NCBI GenBank assembly: GCA_029964075.1
Contig: CM057147.1
Coordinates: 20,853,513-20,917,512, forward strand
Length of the DNA: 64,000 nt
Source of the DNA: Patiria pectinifera
Lineage: Eukaryota; Echinodermata; Asteroidea; Valvatida; Asterinidae
Direction of reading: 5' to 3'
Part shown: piece by piece, positions 10,201 to 23,000 of the stretch
How positions within the stretch are numbered: the first letter of the stretch is position 1
How the letters are laid out: every line of letters begins with the position of its first letter
Translations under genes and position numbers: made by a program
The notes under the pieces: model-generated
The model's database searches: none
The model's input: the letters and a program-made list of their open reading frames with translations, nothing else
Told to the model about the DNA's origin: nothing

Positions 10201-12385
10201 TTTACAACCTGAAACAAGAATCTGAAACCATAGTTTGCCTCAGTTAACTACGTGTATAGCATGCACGATTTTGTCGATGAGTTTGGGGAAAAAGTTGTTG
10301 GTGCACCTGTGCAACTTGTACCATCTCCGATGAAGCCATAGTTGCATGTGCAAGTGAAACTACTAGCAGTGTCAGTGCAGGAAGCATTGGGATCGCAGTT
10401 GTCTGTTCCATCGGCGCATTCATCCTTATCTAAAATATAGACAAAAGAGGACGCAAACTTAAACTTAATTCCACCGGGTAGGCCCTAAGCTGCATGAATC
10501 TAAGAAGGATATTATGACTATCTAGATCCTGGTTTCTTCAGGCATAAGATCTCGTGCAAATAATAATAATAATAATCGGCATTTGAGAACGCTCTTATTA
10601 GTTAACTAAATCACATCGCTTATAGTATTATTATTACCCCTGATCATTGGGCCAATTAAACATTCCAAATACCATCTCAGCTCCCTGGGGAGTATACAGC
10701 TGGATTCTGTCTGTCAGGCGCAAGCAAGCTTATTCAATGACAATAACCATCTGCCCTCACAGGTACTCATTTACTCCTGGGTGGAGAGAAGCACTGAGTC
10801 ACAAAGTGCCTTGCCCAAGGGCACACGCACCATGACCCCGGCTGGAGTCGAACCCACATCCCGCAGCTTTACCCACATACCACAAATCCAGTGCCCTTAA
10901 CCATGAGGCCTTCATTTTGTTCCGTCTACCTGATTACCGACTTTTTGACAGCCACTCAGGATTAATAATCCTAATTCAGCATGTTACCAAAAACAAAAGC
11001 CCCTCGCCCTGATTATAATTCAAATTCTGTAATGATCTAGAGTGTCAATGAGTTAAAATGTTTCAATCCTTTTTACCTGTGCACATTTTACCATCCCCGG
11101 TGTAGCCAGCATTACATGCACAAGTGAAACCACCATGATAGTTAGTGCAGGAAGCGTTGGGATCACAGTTGTCTAATCCATCAGCACATTCATCCACATC
11201 TAAAATTACGAAATAACAACTAGAAATGGTTTATGGTTCTGACTTCAAATAATGCAATAACAGAAATTCCAGCAGTAAACAAACTATAAACACAAGATGA
11301 GGAGAAACACCACACAATCTAATTTTTGTTTTACAACCTGAAACAAGAATCTGAAACCATAGTTTGCCTCAGTTAACTACATGTATAGCATGCACGATTT
11401 TGTCGATGAGTTTGGGGAAAAAAAGTTGTTGGTGCACCTGTGCAACTTGTACCATCTCCGATGAAGCCATAGTTGCATGTGCAAGTGAAACTACTAGCCG
11501 TGTCAGTGCAGGAAGCATTGGGATCACAGTTGTCTGTTCCATCGGCGCACTCATCCACAGCTAAAACATATCCGAATAAACGTTTTACGATAACATGTCA
11601 TTAATGGGGGAACAGTGGCTTTAATTGCAATGGTAATCATTATCCACCTTCATCAACATTAATATATATAAGATGGGGAAAAACAAGTTCAAAACCAAAT
11701 CTTTCCTTTTATTAAATGAAACTTGAAACTGGATTTCATTATGGAGACGCTGTCTACATATGGGACTATAGGACAATGGCATTATCACAATCCATACAGT
11801 GACATTATTTGCCGACAATGACGCGAATTTGAACGAGCACAACGAGTGATGGGCAGGATTCAACATGGGACATGCATTTTGCAATATCTGAGGCGCTAAT
11901 GATATTGCAAAATAAGCAGGCCCGTGTTCAAATCCTCCCCATTACTCGTTCTGCTCAGAATACACATGCGCCGTGACAACACTTACATTACAGATTTCAC
12001 CACACTTGCATTATACATTTCAATATTTTAATGTGAGATGTACATTAACTTACACGTAGGCTATCCCGTATGCGTACCAAATGGTTCTTACTACTTTGGT
12101 GACACAGCTTTCAGTCTTACCTAAGTGGTGGATACATTGCATTTGACATACTGGATCAGTTCAAGCTTGGAGACTTGCTACCGGTAACATTAATTTTGGT
12201 TGCAATGTTTTTGTTTGTTTATTTCTCCTTCGGACGTACCGTATTCTAGCTGGCACACGAAGTGTAGAATCCCCAATGTATTGTGACAGTAAACGTCATT
12301 CCATTTTTTTGAACTCAGGATCATTTGCGTGCAGTCTTCATCGCCATACGCCCCTCCATTACTTGGTTGATTAGGATTCCAGTTC
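7265..12385 (-). CDS. C-type lectin / seven EGF-like / LDL-receptor class A protein (5' end missing)
   Basis: Nine exons in transcript order: 12240-12385 (C-terminal half of a CTLD), 11438-11560, 11077-11199, 10307-10429, 9948-10070, 8852-8974, 8492-8614, 7737-7862 (one EGF each), and 7265-7368 (LDLa and stop, TGA at 7265-7267). All EGF exons are phase 1-1, 41-42 codons, and carry the calcium-binding start D-x-DEC and the Asx-hydroxylation pattern C-x-[DN]-x4-F-x-C-x-C. The CTLD exon has [12 protein letters not shown], the WND motif and FVCQ. The usual EPN/QPD is QPS, so sugar binding is uncertain. The LDLa module reads [10 protein letters not shown]...WTCD...DC...EDE...C and lacks the usual first and third cysteines. 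An extracellular adhesion or recognition role is inferred. 5' exons (signal peptide, front of CTLD) were not found and may be in the gap at 14318. Confidence 0.85.
7998..8327 (-). mobile_element. tRNA-derived SINE, copy in last EGF intron
   Basis: On the minus strand it starts at the tRNA-like head (box A GTGGTTAAGGGC, box B GGTTCGAGTCC), passes through GGGCAAGGCACTTTGTGACT and ends in an (ATT)n tail. It recurs at 9112-9778 and 10572-10909 because it was carried along with the duplicated EGF block. Confidence 0.8.
9112..9778 (-). mobile_element. tRNA-derived SINE interrupted by a hAT-like insertion
   Basis: Same SINE as at 10572-10909, split by the element at 9229-9545. The uninterrupted copy shows the pre-insertion site. 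Confidence 0.8.
9229..9545. mobile_element. 317-bp hAT-like MITE with perfect 15-bp TIRs
   Basis: The termini CAAGGGCGGATCCAG and CTGGATCCGCCCTTG are perfect inverted repeats. The 8-bp target TCTCAGCT is duplicated at 9221-9228 and 9546-9553. The empty site is visible in the paralogous copy near 10675. No transposase. The C-rich and G-rich interior resembles other remnants in the window (32650-32975, 43410-43450). The insertion postdates the EGF block duplication. Confidence 0.9.
10572..10909 (-). mobile_element. tRNA-derived SINE, uninterrupted copy
   Basis: Intact relative to the copy at 9112-9778. Box A and box B lie at the 10909 end, and an ATT-rich tail lies at the 10572 end. Confidence 0.8.
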
Positions 12386-14317
12386 CTGCGTGCATCAGAA
12401 AAAATACACATATATGTTTTAACTAAATTATTTTTGCCTCGAACTTATTTTCGGGCAAGCTTTGCCAGGGAAACAGGCAGGCAGGAGCTAAATCCCTGGA
12501 GGATGGGGGTATAATCCTCCACACACACTTTTATTGCCGGGGGGGAGGGATATTGAATCATCTCCTCAGCAGTACGCTGTGAATAGCCAATCAGCGTCAT
12601 TTACGTCATCATCACGGCCAGGGGTTAGTGTAAGGAACGCGCACGCGCCCATGGAGTCGAGGCTGCACTCAAAGAGCTGGATGCAAGGTTTTCTTAAGCA
12701 ACGCGCACCAGCATTTTAAAACGGAAAATAAATCCGAGGAATAAAATGGACCAAACTTTGAAATGAACATGTAGCTTGGTAACCCATTTTGAACTTTGCT
12801 GAGGAAATAACTACTACAGGTCAAAAATATTACTTTTACGGACATAAAAATATTCCTTTCCATACAAACCTACGGAAATAAAGGTGCGCGTAACACCGTT
12901 TTTGCCCACGCACTACAAAATGGCGCCGCCCATGGCAGAACGCGCGTCCGTACGCACTGTCGATCTAGTCTTTTTCAGCCTCGACTCCAGGGGCGCGTGC
13001 TCGTTCCTTACACTAACCCCCAACCTCGTGCCCAGTGGGTACGATTATGCAGCGCCATGTTGTTTCCCATCATGCCTTGCGCGTTGGTGTAAGGAACGAG
13101 CACGCGCCCGTGGAGTCGAGGCTGACTAACCCCTGGCTGTGATGATGACATAAATGACGCTGAATGGCTATTCACGGCGTAATGCGCGGGCATTTCGAAG
13201 ATTGCACGCCGGGCGTGCTCATAATGCGCTCTCGCTCGCGTGCTTAGCTTTGCACGTAACGTCACGTACGAAAAAATTATGATTCAAAATTCGCGATGCC
13301 TGTACGATATGGATTATGTCAGCTGCGTTTTTCGCTGAGAAAACCCTGTATCTGTGGTTGTAAATACACGAAAGGGGTACGTACATTTAATACAAATTTT
13401 TACTAATTAACACAACGTCCAAACGTTGTGTTTGAAAGGATTGATTCTTCAAAATCACAACTTTTAACATTTTAAAGATGGCGTCGGCCTCTAAAATGGA
13501 TAAATTGCAGCCCTAATTATAATGTGCCGTATTTTTGCACATTTAAATTACACAATTCCAGGGGTTACGATCGCGCAAGGTATGATGGGAAACAACATGG
13601 CGTTGTAAGATCATACCCACGGGGCACGAGGTTGAGTCTTTTTACTCTTTATCTATTGTTTGTACACAGTCTATGGAAACTATTTCTCGATGTGATTGGC
13701 GTCTACCGATTTCGGTAGAAGCCAATCATATCACAGTATTTCAGGTAATGAACGTTTTTGTTCTTAAAGCCCGAGTCCATCATTTGCAGCTATCCAAAAA
13801 AGTAACCGGCGTAATTATTGTTGAAAAACATACTGGTTGAAAGCTCTCATTTTGAAGAAATCAACGTTTTGTTATACGGCGCAGCGCGCACAAGCATTGG
13901 AACGACGCACAGGCGCGCGCGGTTGCTATAATTTCCTTGGATCAGTGCGCAACATTGCGTAAAGCTGCAATTCAAAACAATTCGAAACATGATTTAGCAA
14001 CTTTTGATTTTAAATTGAGATCCTAGAATGCTGTTTTTCTCGGAATATGAAGCTGAAGCTGAGCTAAAACTTCATCAAGTAAATTGTTCAGTATCTTTTA
14101 GTAGATTTTGATCACTTTTGTTGCTTCAAACCAACAAAATGCACTAATTACAAATGATGGACTATAGCTTTAAAAACGCGCGCAGATTATTTTGATATTA
14201 TTCCTAACACGCAATCAGCGTTGTCTGCGTCTTCGCGCAGCCAAAGTTTCGCGGAGAACGCACACGCATCCCATGGTGAGGAGTCGAACATCGAAACAGA
14301 TACACGCACGCGTACGT
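12386..14317. repeat. Nested inverted-repeat cluster upstream of the lectin gene
   Basis: Three related blocks recur in both orientations. About 12575-12625 reappears reversed at 13122-13180. About 12983-13019 is answered reversed at 13085-13122. About 13022-13083 is answered reversed at 13570-13635. A short hairpin lies at 13692-13734 (GATTGGC / TCTACCGA arms). The sequence is CpG-richer than its surroundings. No gene is recognised. These look like stacked foldback insertions. Confidence 0.65.
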
Positions 14318-14817
14318 NNNNNNNNNNNNNNNNNNNNNNNNNNNNNNNNNNNNNNNNNNNNNNNNNNNNNNNNNNNNNNNNNNNNNNNNNNNNNNNNNNN
14401 NNNNNNNNNNNNNNNNNNNNNNNNNNNNNNNNNNNNNNNNNNNNNNNNNNNNNNNNNNNNNNNNNNNNNNNNNNNNNNNNNNNNNNNNNNNNNNNNNNNN
14501 NNNNNNNNNNNNNNNNNNNNNNNNNNNNNNNNNNNNNNNNNNNNNNNNNNNNNNNNNNNNNNNNNNNNNNNNNNNNNNNNNNNNNNNNNNNNNNNNNNNN
14601 NNNNNNNNNNNNNNNNNNNNNNNNNNNNNNNNNNNNNNNNNNNNNNNNNNNNNNNNNNNNNNNNNNNNNNNNNNNNNNNNNNNNNNNNNNNNNNNNNNNN
14701 NNNNNNNNNNNNNNNNNNNNNNNNNNNNNNNNNNNNNNNNNNNNNNNNNNNNNNNNNNNNNNNNNNNNNNNNNNNNNNNNNNNNNNNNNNNNNNNNNNNN
14801 NNNNNNNNNNNNNNNNN
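14318..14817. other. Assembly gap (500 N)
   Basis: Exactly 500 N, the same size as the gap at 58254, so probably a placeholder and not a measured distance. The 3' exons expected after the orphan exon A0 and the 5' exons of the lectin gene are both unaccounted for and could lie here. Confidence 0.95.
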
Positions 14818-15700
14818 TCCGAAATAATCGAGCTATTCAGCGCTAGTTGCGCTTCAAACCGCACAGTGGTCGCATTCTGCGGACGTGTAAGAAACACAAT
14901 TCTGTATTTTTGGTATGCGTAATTTATGAGAAACACAAATAGCGTGCATCGTACATGGAATGAAGACAACAGGAAATACATATACGTACTCCGTTGCGTC
15001 CGATTGAAACAACCGGCGTCTTTTCTCGGGAACGGTAAGACATTATGTTCGTTTTCTTTCAACTAGACCTTAATTTAGTGATATTTTGTCAGCTACCGTG
15101 CGTACTGAGCAAACTGCCCCAAATGACTTTTTGCTCAGCACGTACCTATCGTGTGCGGTGGGATAAGGTGTCCTCGGTTGGATGGGGGTCAGGGGACCAG
15201 GGTAAAATTTTAACTAATTTTAACTAACCCCCAAAATTCGTTTTTGCATGGTTGGTGCAGGAAAGACAAAAATCTCCCGTTTTTTTAAATGATGGTTGGG
15301 TGGGCGTTTATAATCTTCTTTTCAATGCTCTTACCATGTCGTACTATTTCGTTACTAGGCCGTGCTCTTCGTTTCAATTTATACGGAATAACGAAAGATA
15401 CAAATAGGGCCCACAGTTTTTCTGGATTTTATGCACCCCTTTTAAAATAAAGCTCCGCCCTTTGCAGTGTGAAAATTCCAAAGTGGATCCATCTCGTAAA
15501 AATATTTTCAGCCCTTTTCAAGTTCAACCAGGCTGCCAACTTTCATGGTTTTACCACGAAAATGCACGATGATATTTGTCACAATTGGATCAAACCACTC
15601 CTATACACCGCCTCTTGACAAATGTAGCCAAACATTGGGCGGAAATAGGACGTTTGAAAATTCTAGAATGATAATGGTGTGGTGCTTTCATACCTCTTGT
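14818..15700. other. Unannotated stretch after the first gap
   Basis: No coding region was recognised. The segment around 15165-15225 (GGATGGGGGTCAGGGGACC...) resembles 48175-48240, so it is part of a dispersed repeat. Confidence 0.5.
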
Positions 15701-16418
15701 GCTCAAATTGTTAATTAAACTCTGCCTAGCTCCCGGGCTAAGAGTTTAAATGAGTTTGTGGTAGGCCTGTGTTCATTTTTAAAACAAACTCCTTTTTTTC
15801 TGTTCTGACATAAGCATTTTAACAACTTAAACGGGCAATGTCCGAGTTCCGTTTGTAACTCAATTGTCACAAATCTCTAATTGTTTTGTTTTTAATTTTT
15901 AACAAACTCGACACCGAAACGGCAAATTTCATACAGGTACATGTAATTGACGAATCGTAAACACAACAACACACTCGCTCGACATGCATATCTTTGAGGT
16001 AGACAGAATTTTTTTTTTTTCATGCCGAGAAAAATTACCATATGAATAAACGCACTACGGGCATGTACATGACATTGCAAATACCACACGTAAACTTTAT
16101 TTGTGCGTGTGCAGTCATGTATGAAGACCACTCGTGTACAGTTTGCCTGTACTGAATGGTACTAGGCAGGCAATATATATGGGAACGACTTACGAAATAT
16201 CGGACAGAATGGCGGTTCCCAAACTCAAACGATTTACCGACTGATATAAAACAACTATTACTTCGAAGCGATGATGGTTAACAGCAATAAACTGATAATA
16301 CCGGATAGAAACTGATATTTACTCATTCCAAAATATATTTTCATTAACTTTTCACCGTAGTGAACGTTCCTTTTCTGTAAATAAAAAGAAGGCATTCCGG
16401 GGTTGTTGACTGACTTAC

Positions 16419-16513
16419 CGTTTGTTGCTGGCCAAAGGGTTGAGGTGCAGCCATGTAGGTAGGTGGGGCGTTAGTAGCGGTCATCATCGTGACAGAAAGT
16501 ATCTCTGGAGTCT
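16419..16513 (-). CDS. Orphan first coding exon of an MS4A-like tetraspan (A0)
   Basis: The exon encodes MMTATNAPPTYMAAPQ and ends PFGQQQT (23 codons, ATG at 16487), with acceptor ACAG and donor GTAAGT. It matches the first coding exons of A1-A3. A PPTY motif (PPxY type) is present. No TM exons follow at lower coordinates before the 14318 gap, where the lectin gene begins, so the gene is either broken or continues inside the gap. Confidence 0.7.
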
Positions 16514-16800
16514 CTGTAAATCAATCAATAAATTATTCAATCAATCAGTCTGTCCCACTCGTCAATATTTGCTAATGTTTCAAACATTTGAATCGTTAAA
16601 AAGAGTCGAAGTAATACACTTCTTGATTCGGTATTTATATGTTCCAATTCGCATATTTGAATGGTAAAGAAGTAGGTCTATCTACTTGAAACGTAGAAAC
16701 GTGTCTCTCTCGGCAGGCGCGTATAAAGACCTGCTTTCCTTCCGTCTCCGAGGTATAATTTAGTGGCGAAACAAAGTGAAAACAAACGCGATCGTTTTAC

Positions 16801-16945
16801 CTTTACGCTGGAGTGTTCCTGTTTCCTCAACCGTCGTCACTGCCTGGCACGGCGTACTGAACACAGCGCATACCGACTGGGTTTGTCAGACAATATTATT
16901 GCGCACCATACGTCATATTCTAAATAAAGCATTTGCTCAGTGGCA
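16801..16945 (-). promoter_or_regulatory. Conserved 5' UTR exon and promoter of A0
   Basis: The donor at 16800/16801 (AAAG|GTAAAA on the minus strand) ends a non-coding exon conserved at 27105, 40260 and 49741. Upstream on the minus strand is TGACGTA (16909-16915), a CRE-like site, beside an A/T box (16921-16930, GCTTTATTTA). The transcription start is inferred to be near 16890. Confidence 0.45.
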
Positions 16946-17099
16946 TAGCAGCATCCCATCCTCCTTCCCACAGTCAGCTATGGCAATGGTACGGGTGAGT
17001 GATACAAAAAGGGTTCTGCGTTGAAACCTTTTTTTAAGCTCTCATTTGATAGATTCTGTATCTATCTGTATTGCTACTGCACAATCGCCTATGGTGGGG

Positions 17100-17640
17100 C
17101 TATCAAGTGCAGGTAACGCTGTCATGGTGCTGGTTGATTACTAAATTTTGAAGTGCGCATGGGTGGAAAGTTGGCTGATATTAATCTGGTCTAGTTGGGT
17201 TTTGAAGGCATTAAGTGTGGGTTGTGGTTTATAGTAGCGTCAGGTAGGAGGTTCCACTCAGGGATTGTCCATGGGTATAGCGAGTGGAGGTAGTTGTTTT
17301 TGTTTGACTGTATGCGTTGAAGATTTAAAGCGTTATTGGTTTGTCTTGTAGTACGTCTGGTGATTAGCTGGTCACTGGGTAGATGAATTTGCAGGTGGGA
17401 GATATCACTTGGAATTATACCGTGAATTTCTTTGTAGATTGTGCATAGTCGAGCTCTGTTGCGTCTTTTTTTCAAGCACGCTGATGGTGTTCAATTGGTG
17501 GGGTTCCCATATGACTTGAAAATATTCCAGCAGTCGAACAAGTGCTATGCTATTTCTTTGGTGTGTTTATCACAGCTGGATAATGTTCTTTTGAGTAGAC
17601 CGAGGGTTCTGTTTGCTTTGACTGCAATTTAGTTTATGTG
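17100..17640 (-). mobile_element. Decayed non-LTR retrotransposon, reverse transcriptase C-terminal end
   Basis: Minus-strand frames give AVKANRTLGLLKRTLSSCDK, then KKRRNRARLCTIYKEIHGI, and SLYPWTIPEWNLLPD. These are typical of the region after the RT palm in CR1/Jockey/L2-like ORF2 proteins (KANRTLGLLKR, tR..., WN.LP). Stops and frameshifts break it. It is duplicated at 27430-27960. Confidence 0.7.
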
Positions 17641-20087
17641 TCTATTCCAAACGAGTTAAACTTAACAAGACTGAAATCCTGTCTCGTTTATAAGACTTAA
17701 GGCCGCTGTTATATTGAAGGCATCCCAGAGATGAAATTTGATATCAGCACTTTCAAATAAAGAACAAGAGATTTAGTGATGCCATCACGTTTTTCTAACA
17801 TGTCAATACCAATCTACACATTTTAAAGAAATGCCAATATTATGTTGTGTCATGGGGCACAACATCCGAGGGATACAATATATATAGGACCAACAGTTTT
17901 GAGTAGATTATTTTTTATTTATATAAAGCAGTTCTCAGTTTTTGCTGACACTTTACCAGACAATAATATTAGGCCGTCGAAAACAACTAAAAACAAACGC
18001 AAAGTCAGATATTACGAGGGAAAACATAAACCGTCACCGTTTTCTTCGTGAAAACGGTGACGATTAACATACAAATCGTAATAGCTGTTTCTTTGAAGAT
18101 ATGGTCAATAAACCTCTGTACTGATGGCATCACACTTTGTGCTTTCTTTTGGGAGCCTGGTGGGGACGACATTTTTTGTAGCCCTATCGAAAAGCGTACA
18201 TGTAAACAAATTGTGACGTCATCAGAACAGAGGCTTATTTCTCATGGATACATGATAGCATAATTATATTTTCTTAGCTGATTATACATGTACTGTTTAC
18301 AGTAGACAAATCTGAGTAATCGCTTTCGTCTTTGAATCTACAAATAATGAGTAGACCTAAAATCTAAACGAACAAGATGAAAAACGAACACAAGATTATA
18401 GCGCATAACGCGTTCTAAAACTAAATTAGATTAAACGTACGATAACCGCAACAAAATTAATGGTAATATGTTTCTTTTCTTATTACTTATTTTTCTTATA
18501 ACAAGTACATTAAGTTTTCAAGTCAGCATCCTGGAACCAAACTTCTTGCAGACTAGGTACCAGGTTATAGGGGCATGTCCATTAAGATCATGGGGAGGGA
18601 GGGTGCTTAAACACGCTCGGCCCTTCCCCTTGGGCCGGCAACAACTCGCCAATTCAAGAGGTGTAGAGACATTTTTTTTCCATTTTTGTTTTTTTAAATT
18701 TGCACACCGAATGTTTATCGCATCATTATGCAACGGCCCCAACATATTAGAATGATTAGTAACTAGTAATTGTATTCATATATAGACCCCTTTAAGCTCC
18801 GGGCTACATCTCGAATTTTGGGTAGCTTGTCAGTACAAATGTCTAGAAACGTTTAAATGGATGGCGAGCTGGATCAGCAAGTTTGAGGTCCATAGACCCA
18901 AAAGTCGAGGAGAAAATGCGATACAAAATATGCTACAATTTGTTTGCCGATTTTTTCTCTGTGTGTTTTCTTTTCCAGTTGACTGGAAAATGCATAATTG
19001 TCTTGGACAATTTTACTGGCAACATACCCGCAATTTGAGAAGTAGACCCCCATTAACATTTTTCCAGGAATTGTTACCGAAAGAATACCAAAATGTAGGC
19101 CTCCTGGTAAGCGCGGGCCATTTTTTTTTTTTATTGAAGCAGCATATTAAGCACTTTAATTATCTGAGTACATGTACTCTACATGGGTCATTCCAGGGTG
19201 CGCCACTGCTGATAATTTATATTATGTGTCTGGTTAGACCTCATCAGCCCTAAACATGAGAAATTCCCAAACCAAGATTATTTTAAGTAGCTTTAGAAAC
19301 AGAATAGAAAGTTGTGTGGGTGGATTTCTTCTGTAAAGTTCTATAATTTGATCATTTTTTTGTAACCCACAACTGTAAAAAAAAGTCATAAAGTTGAAAA
19401 ATTTTGAAGACCCCATTGATTTTTAGTAGATTCTGATAGAGGAGAGACATGCTCTATCGAGTTTTTTTTTTCGTTCGATTTTTTTCGGAATGACATTTTA
19501 TTACATAAAGGTCAAAATAACATATAACATATTAAAGGTCACACGTGACCTCCTTTTCACAAAATTTAATTTTGAGCAAAAGAGTGCTTTGAGCATGCAA
19601 TTTATTATTTTGATACCAAATTCGCATATATATTCGATGAAAAAATTTTCATTTTTTTGATTTAAAGGTAAAAAAAAAATGGTATAATTAAAAATTTTTG
19701 TTTTTTTTTTTGTGGTTTCTGCCCAGGTGGTAGGTCGGATCGGGCTAAATTGCTCATTGCATTCATTCTCATCAAGACCAATTTTTTCAAAAAATTTTTA
19801 ACAAAATCGGAAAAAGTGAGGTAAAAAAGTGCGTGACCCTGACACCCTACATGTACTATTTTTTGCTGATGTATTAATAAAACAAACATATGCAGGTTCT
19901 TCTATTAAACTGAATGTGCAAGAGCAGTCAGGGCAACCTAAATGCAATCCCTTTTAATCCAGTCCTTGATGTATAAATGCCAATAGCTAAATGTACAGCC
20001 ACATAACAACGTAAAAGCCAAACTTAAATCTTGTTCGTCACAAAGTCCCAATGTCATACTTCTGTTGGGTCAAAGGTCATCGATGAT

Positions 20088-23000
20088 CTATTTCATGAGT
20101 TCCTGGTACTGTTGCTCACCAGTTGGGGGCGCTTGAGCCTGCGGATACTGCCCCTGCTGGGCTGGGCTGACTACATTAAAAGAGTAAAAATGAGGGAAAT
20201 GGATGAGGTTTTCAGGATGAGACGAGCAGAGCAGGCTGTTATACTTTCTATGAACATGTACACATCAGCCAAAAAAAGCAATTGGTATAGACACTATGAC
20301 AATTTTAAAAACTAACAACTAACAACTAAGCACAAGATTGCATATGGAGAGCCCACAAGCCTCACCGTTTGATATCTGGCCATTGTTACCATAGAGTAGT
20401 TTTGAAATATTCAAAAGAAAACGAACCTAAATAGCTTCTCACTTTGACATCTGATCATTATTACTATTGTACTTAAAATATATAAAATTACATCCCTTAC
20501 CAACTTGTGGCTGGCCAGCGGGTATGTTGTAGAAGGCCGTACCCAGGGGCTGTGTGGCAACTACCACGCGTGGTCGAGCTTGGTAGTGGATCTGTTAATA
20601 CCAAGAAATTCGTTTGTCAGCGGAGAGTCTCTTAAAATACATATCAGAAGAGTGAACTTGTTTCAATTGATCAATTCTTGAATTAATGAATGTCCATATG
20701 ACATTTTCTTTCTTTGTCCTAGCTTTGACCAAGGCTCTTCCCCACACGAGCTTGTTCCTACCGCACAGCGTAGGCTTATTTGTCCGGTACCCTTGTAATA
20801 TACTTGGCACACCGCCGCCACGCGTCGTGCGCACTGTGCTACAGTTAGCCTCATCGACCGTTGCTTGTACTTTGTCTGCACGACTGTGCACATCCCCCCA
20901 CAACACATCCGTAAACAGCCATTATGTGTGTACGGCTGCTTACGGATGTTTGTGTAGGGTGTACGTACACACACAACTGTGTTTTTGGGTAGTTGTGGGG
21001 TACCACTATTGTCCACTTGAGTTCCCTTCTTTTATTCTCCTTTGTTCCTATTGAAATCTTAAACTCCATAGCGTTTACATATGGGGTGCTGAGATTTTTA
21101 AAGACCGACTTGTAGGGTACCATTGTCCCTATCCGCTAGAGCTTGTGTCCAAATCCTCACAAACGCCATGGTCTGATAACATCTCGTAGTTTGCATAGTG
21201 TATTATTAGAGACCACCACAAGTCCACAATCAAGGACGTCGCCAGGAATTTTTGTAAAGGGGGGCAAAGCACATTTCCCCCCGAAATCCCAGTACTTTTC
21301 AAGCGTATTCTCGATTTATCATTTTTCGAGGGGGGCCTGGACATTCCCCCCTCCCATTAAATTAATTTCAATATGACTTCGCGCCACGTTTCTTATTTCC
21401 CCCTTTTTTCTCTCCTTTTTACGGTGCTCTTCCAGAGGGGAAATTAAGTTCCCCCTTGTCTCCACTCGCGACGCCAATGTCCACCATGGATCTCCAAATG
21501 TAATCACAAGGCAACAAGTCCCAAATGAAGTCACAATTAGCATTTTATGACAAAGGCATTTCAATTTGTATTTGAGTTCACCTCATGTACTTGTGAATCG
21601 ACTTATCATTCTTTCATGACGGACCTGTGCTGGACTCTACTACAAAAAGCGGTAAAGATATATAACAATGCAGAAACACAGAATATTATTTGGTGTTGTC
21701 ACAACACGGTACGTACCACAGTCTGAGTTGCTGATCCACCACTGCAGAGGGGACCGCAGGTCAAGCTGGCACCAACGATGGCGACAACAAGCTCCGCTAA
21801 GGCGAGAAGTATCAGTGTACCATAAACACCATAGACGGCATCCTGTATGAGAATCATTGCAATAGATAATGTATTGGTGACCTTCACACTTCAAGGGCAT
21901 CCCTCATATTTAAACCTAACTATTTTGTGGTACGTATCTTTCCCTCATGTAAACATCTAGGTAATTTTCACTTTTTTGCATCACAAAACGCTGGTTAGAG
22001 AAAGCGGTGTAAGCAACATTCTCAATTTATTAATCTAGCATCTCAAGAGTGAACCTAAGAAGAAGGATTTGCTTAGAGATAAAAAGATAGAAATTCCATA
22101 AATGACGAAGGCAGAAACAATAGAGAAAACTCATTAAAGGTTATTAAAGCTATGCCAACCTTCAAATAACAGCCATCTGGTATATCTGGATAGTAGTAGT
22201 GGTGATAACTTCCGTAGTCGTAGTAACGCGGACCGTTGAAAGTGCAGACTGAATTGATGACGGCTATAAAGATAACCCCAACACCAATGACGCCGCACGC
22301 AGCCAAACAAGCCAAGATGGACATGACCATGTAGCCTACAGCCTGTGCAGAAAATGAAATCCTTAGAATAGTCTTTCTAAAATCGTTTTGTTCATTATTG
22401 TAAGTGGTCCCAGGTCCGCAACGTGGTCAAAGGTTAATGTTTCACCAATAATGTATGCAAGAAATTGTTGTAGGATTGTACTCGTTAGTTGTCATTTGCC
22501 ATTCTGAGAATTTCCACTTTAAGGAAGCGAAACCCTATACCCACACTGCGAAGTAAGAAACTACTAACAATAGCTTACCACTTCGGAATTCTTCTTAGAT
22601 CCAGAAACTATGCCAAAGATTCCAGCGAAGACGTAGAACTGTAAAAACATTCAAGGCTGAAGTTCAGGCAGGGCCTATTCATGCAATTATGCTACATTTT
22701 GAATGCACAAAATTAATGCAGCAAAGGTATAACCACTCGAAAAAAGTATCATCGGTAATTTATTTGATACCACATCATTAACTTGCCCTTAAGAGTCTTC
22801 GCTAAGAGAACATAAAACATATATATTTGCCTGGCAGGAAGGGAACATTCAATGCTGGAGTTTAGATAAAGGCTACATGCTACATTTTGAATGTACATTT
22901 GCAGCAGGGGTATACAACACTCAAACAACCACACACATCTTTGCTCACTCCTTTGTACCGTTTTAGCAGCATGCTCTCATTGGTTTCGTGCACGAATTTC

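Larger units (their letters stand above)
15710..20330 (-). repeat. Segmental duplication unit 1 (pairs with 26110-30370)
   Basis: First exon A0, its promoter, the retrotransposon relic and the 3' flank of A1 are repeated in the same order and orientation at 26110-30370 with high identity by eye. The main differences are indels and the extra insertion at about 28086-28463. Confidence 0.8.

Noticed and set aside
7998-10909. tRNA-like box A and box B motifs, possible tRNA genes
   Set aside because: The motifs belong to a SINE repeated with the EGF block. No acceptor stem or anticodon arm closes into a tRNA.
14187-15062. Long open frames of 211-291 codons
   Set aside because: They exist only because runs of N contain no stop codons.
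15892-16131. 79-codon minus frame (IHDCTRTNKVYVWYLQ...) recurring at 26117-26584
   Set aside because: Part of the duplicated flank next to the tetraspan first exon. Frames differ and are interrupted between copies.
18861-19253. 130-codon open frame with a similar translation at 29581-29886
   Set aside because: The similarity comes from the DNA duplication. Stops and indels are not shared, so there is no sign of protein constraint.
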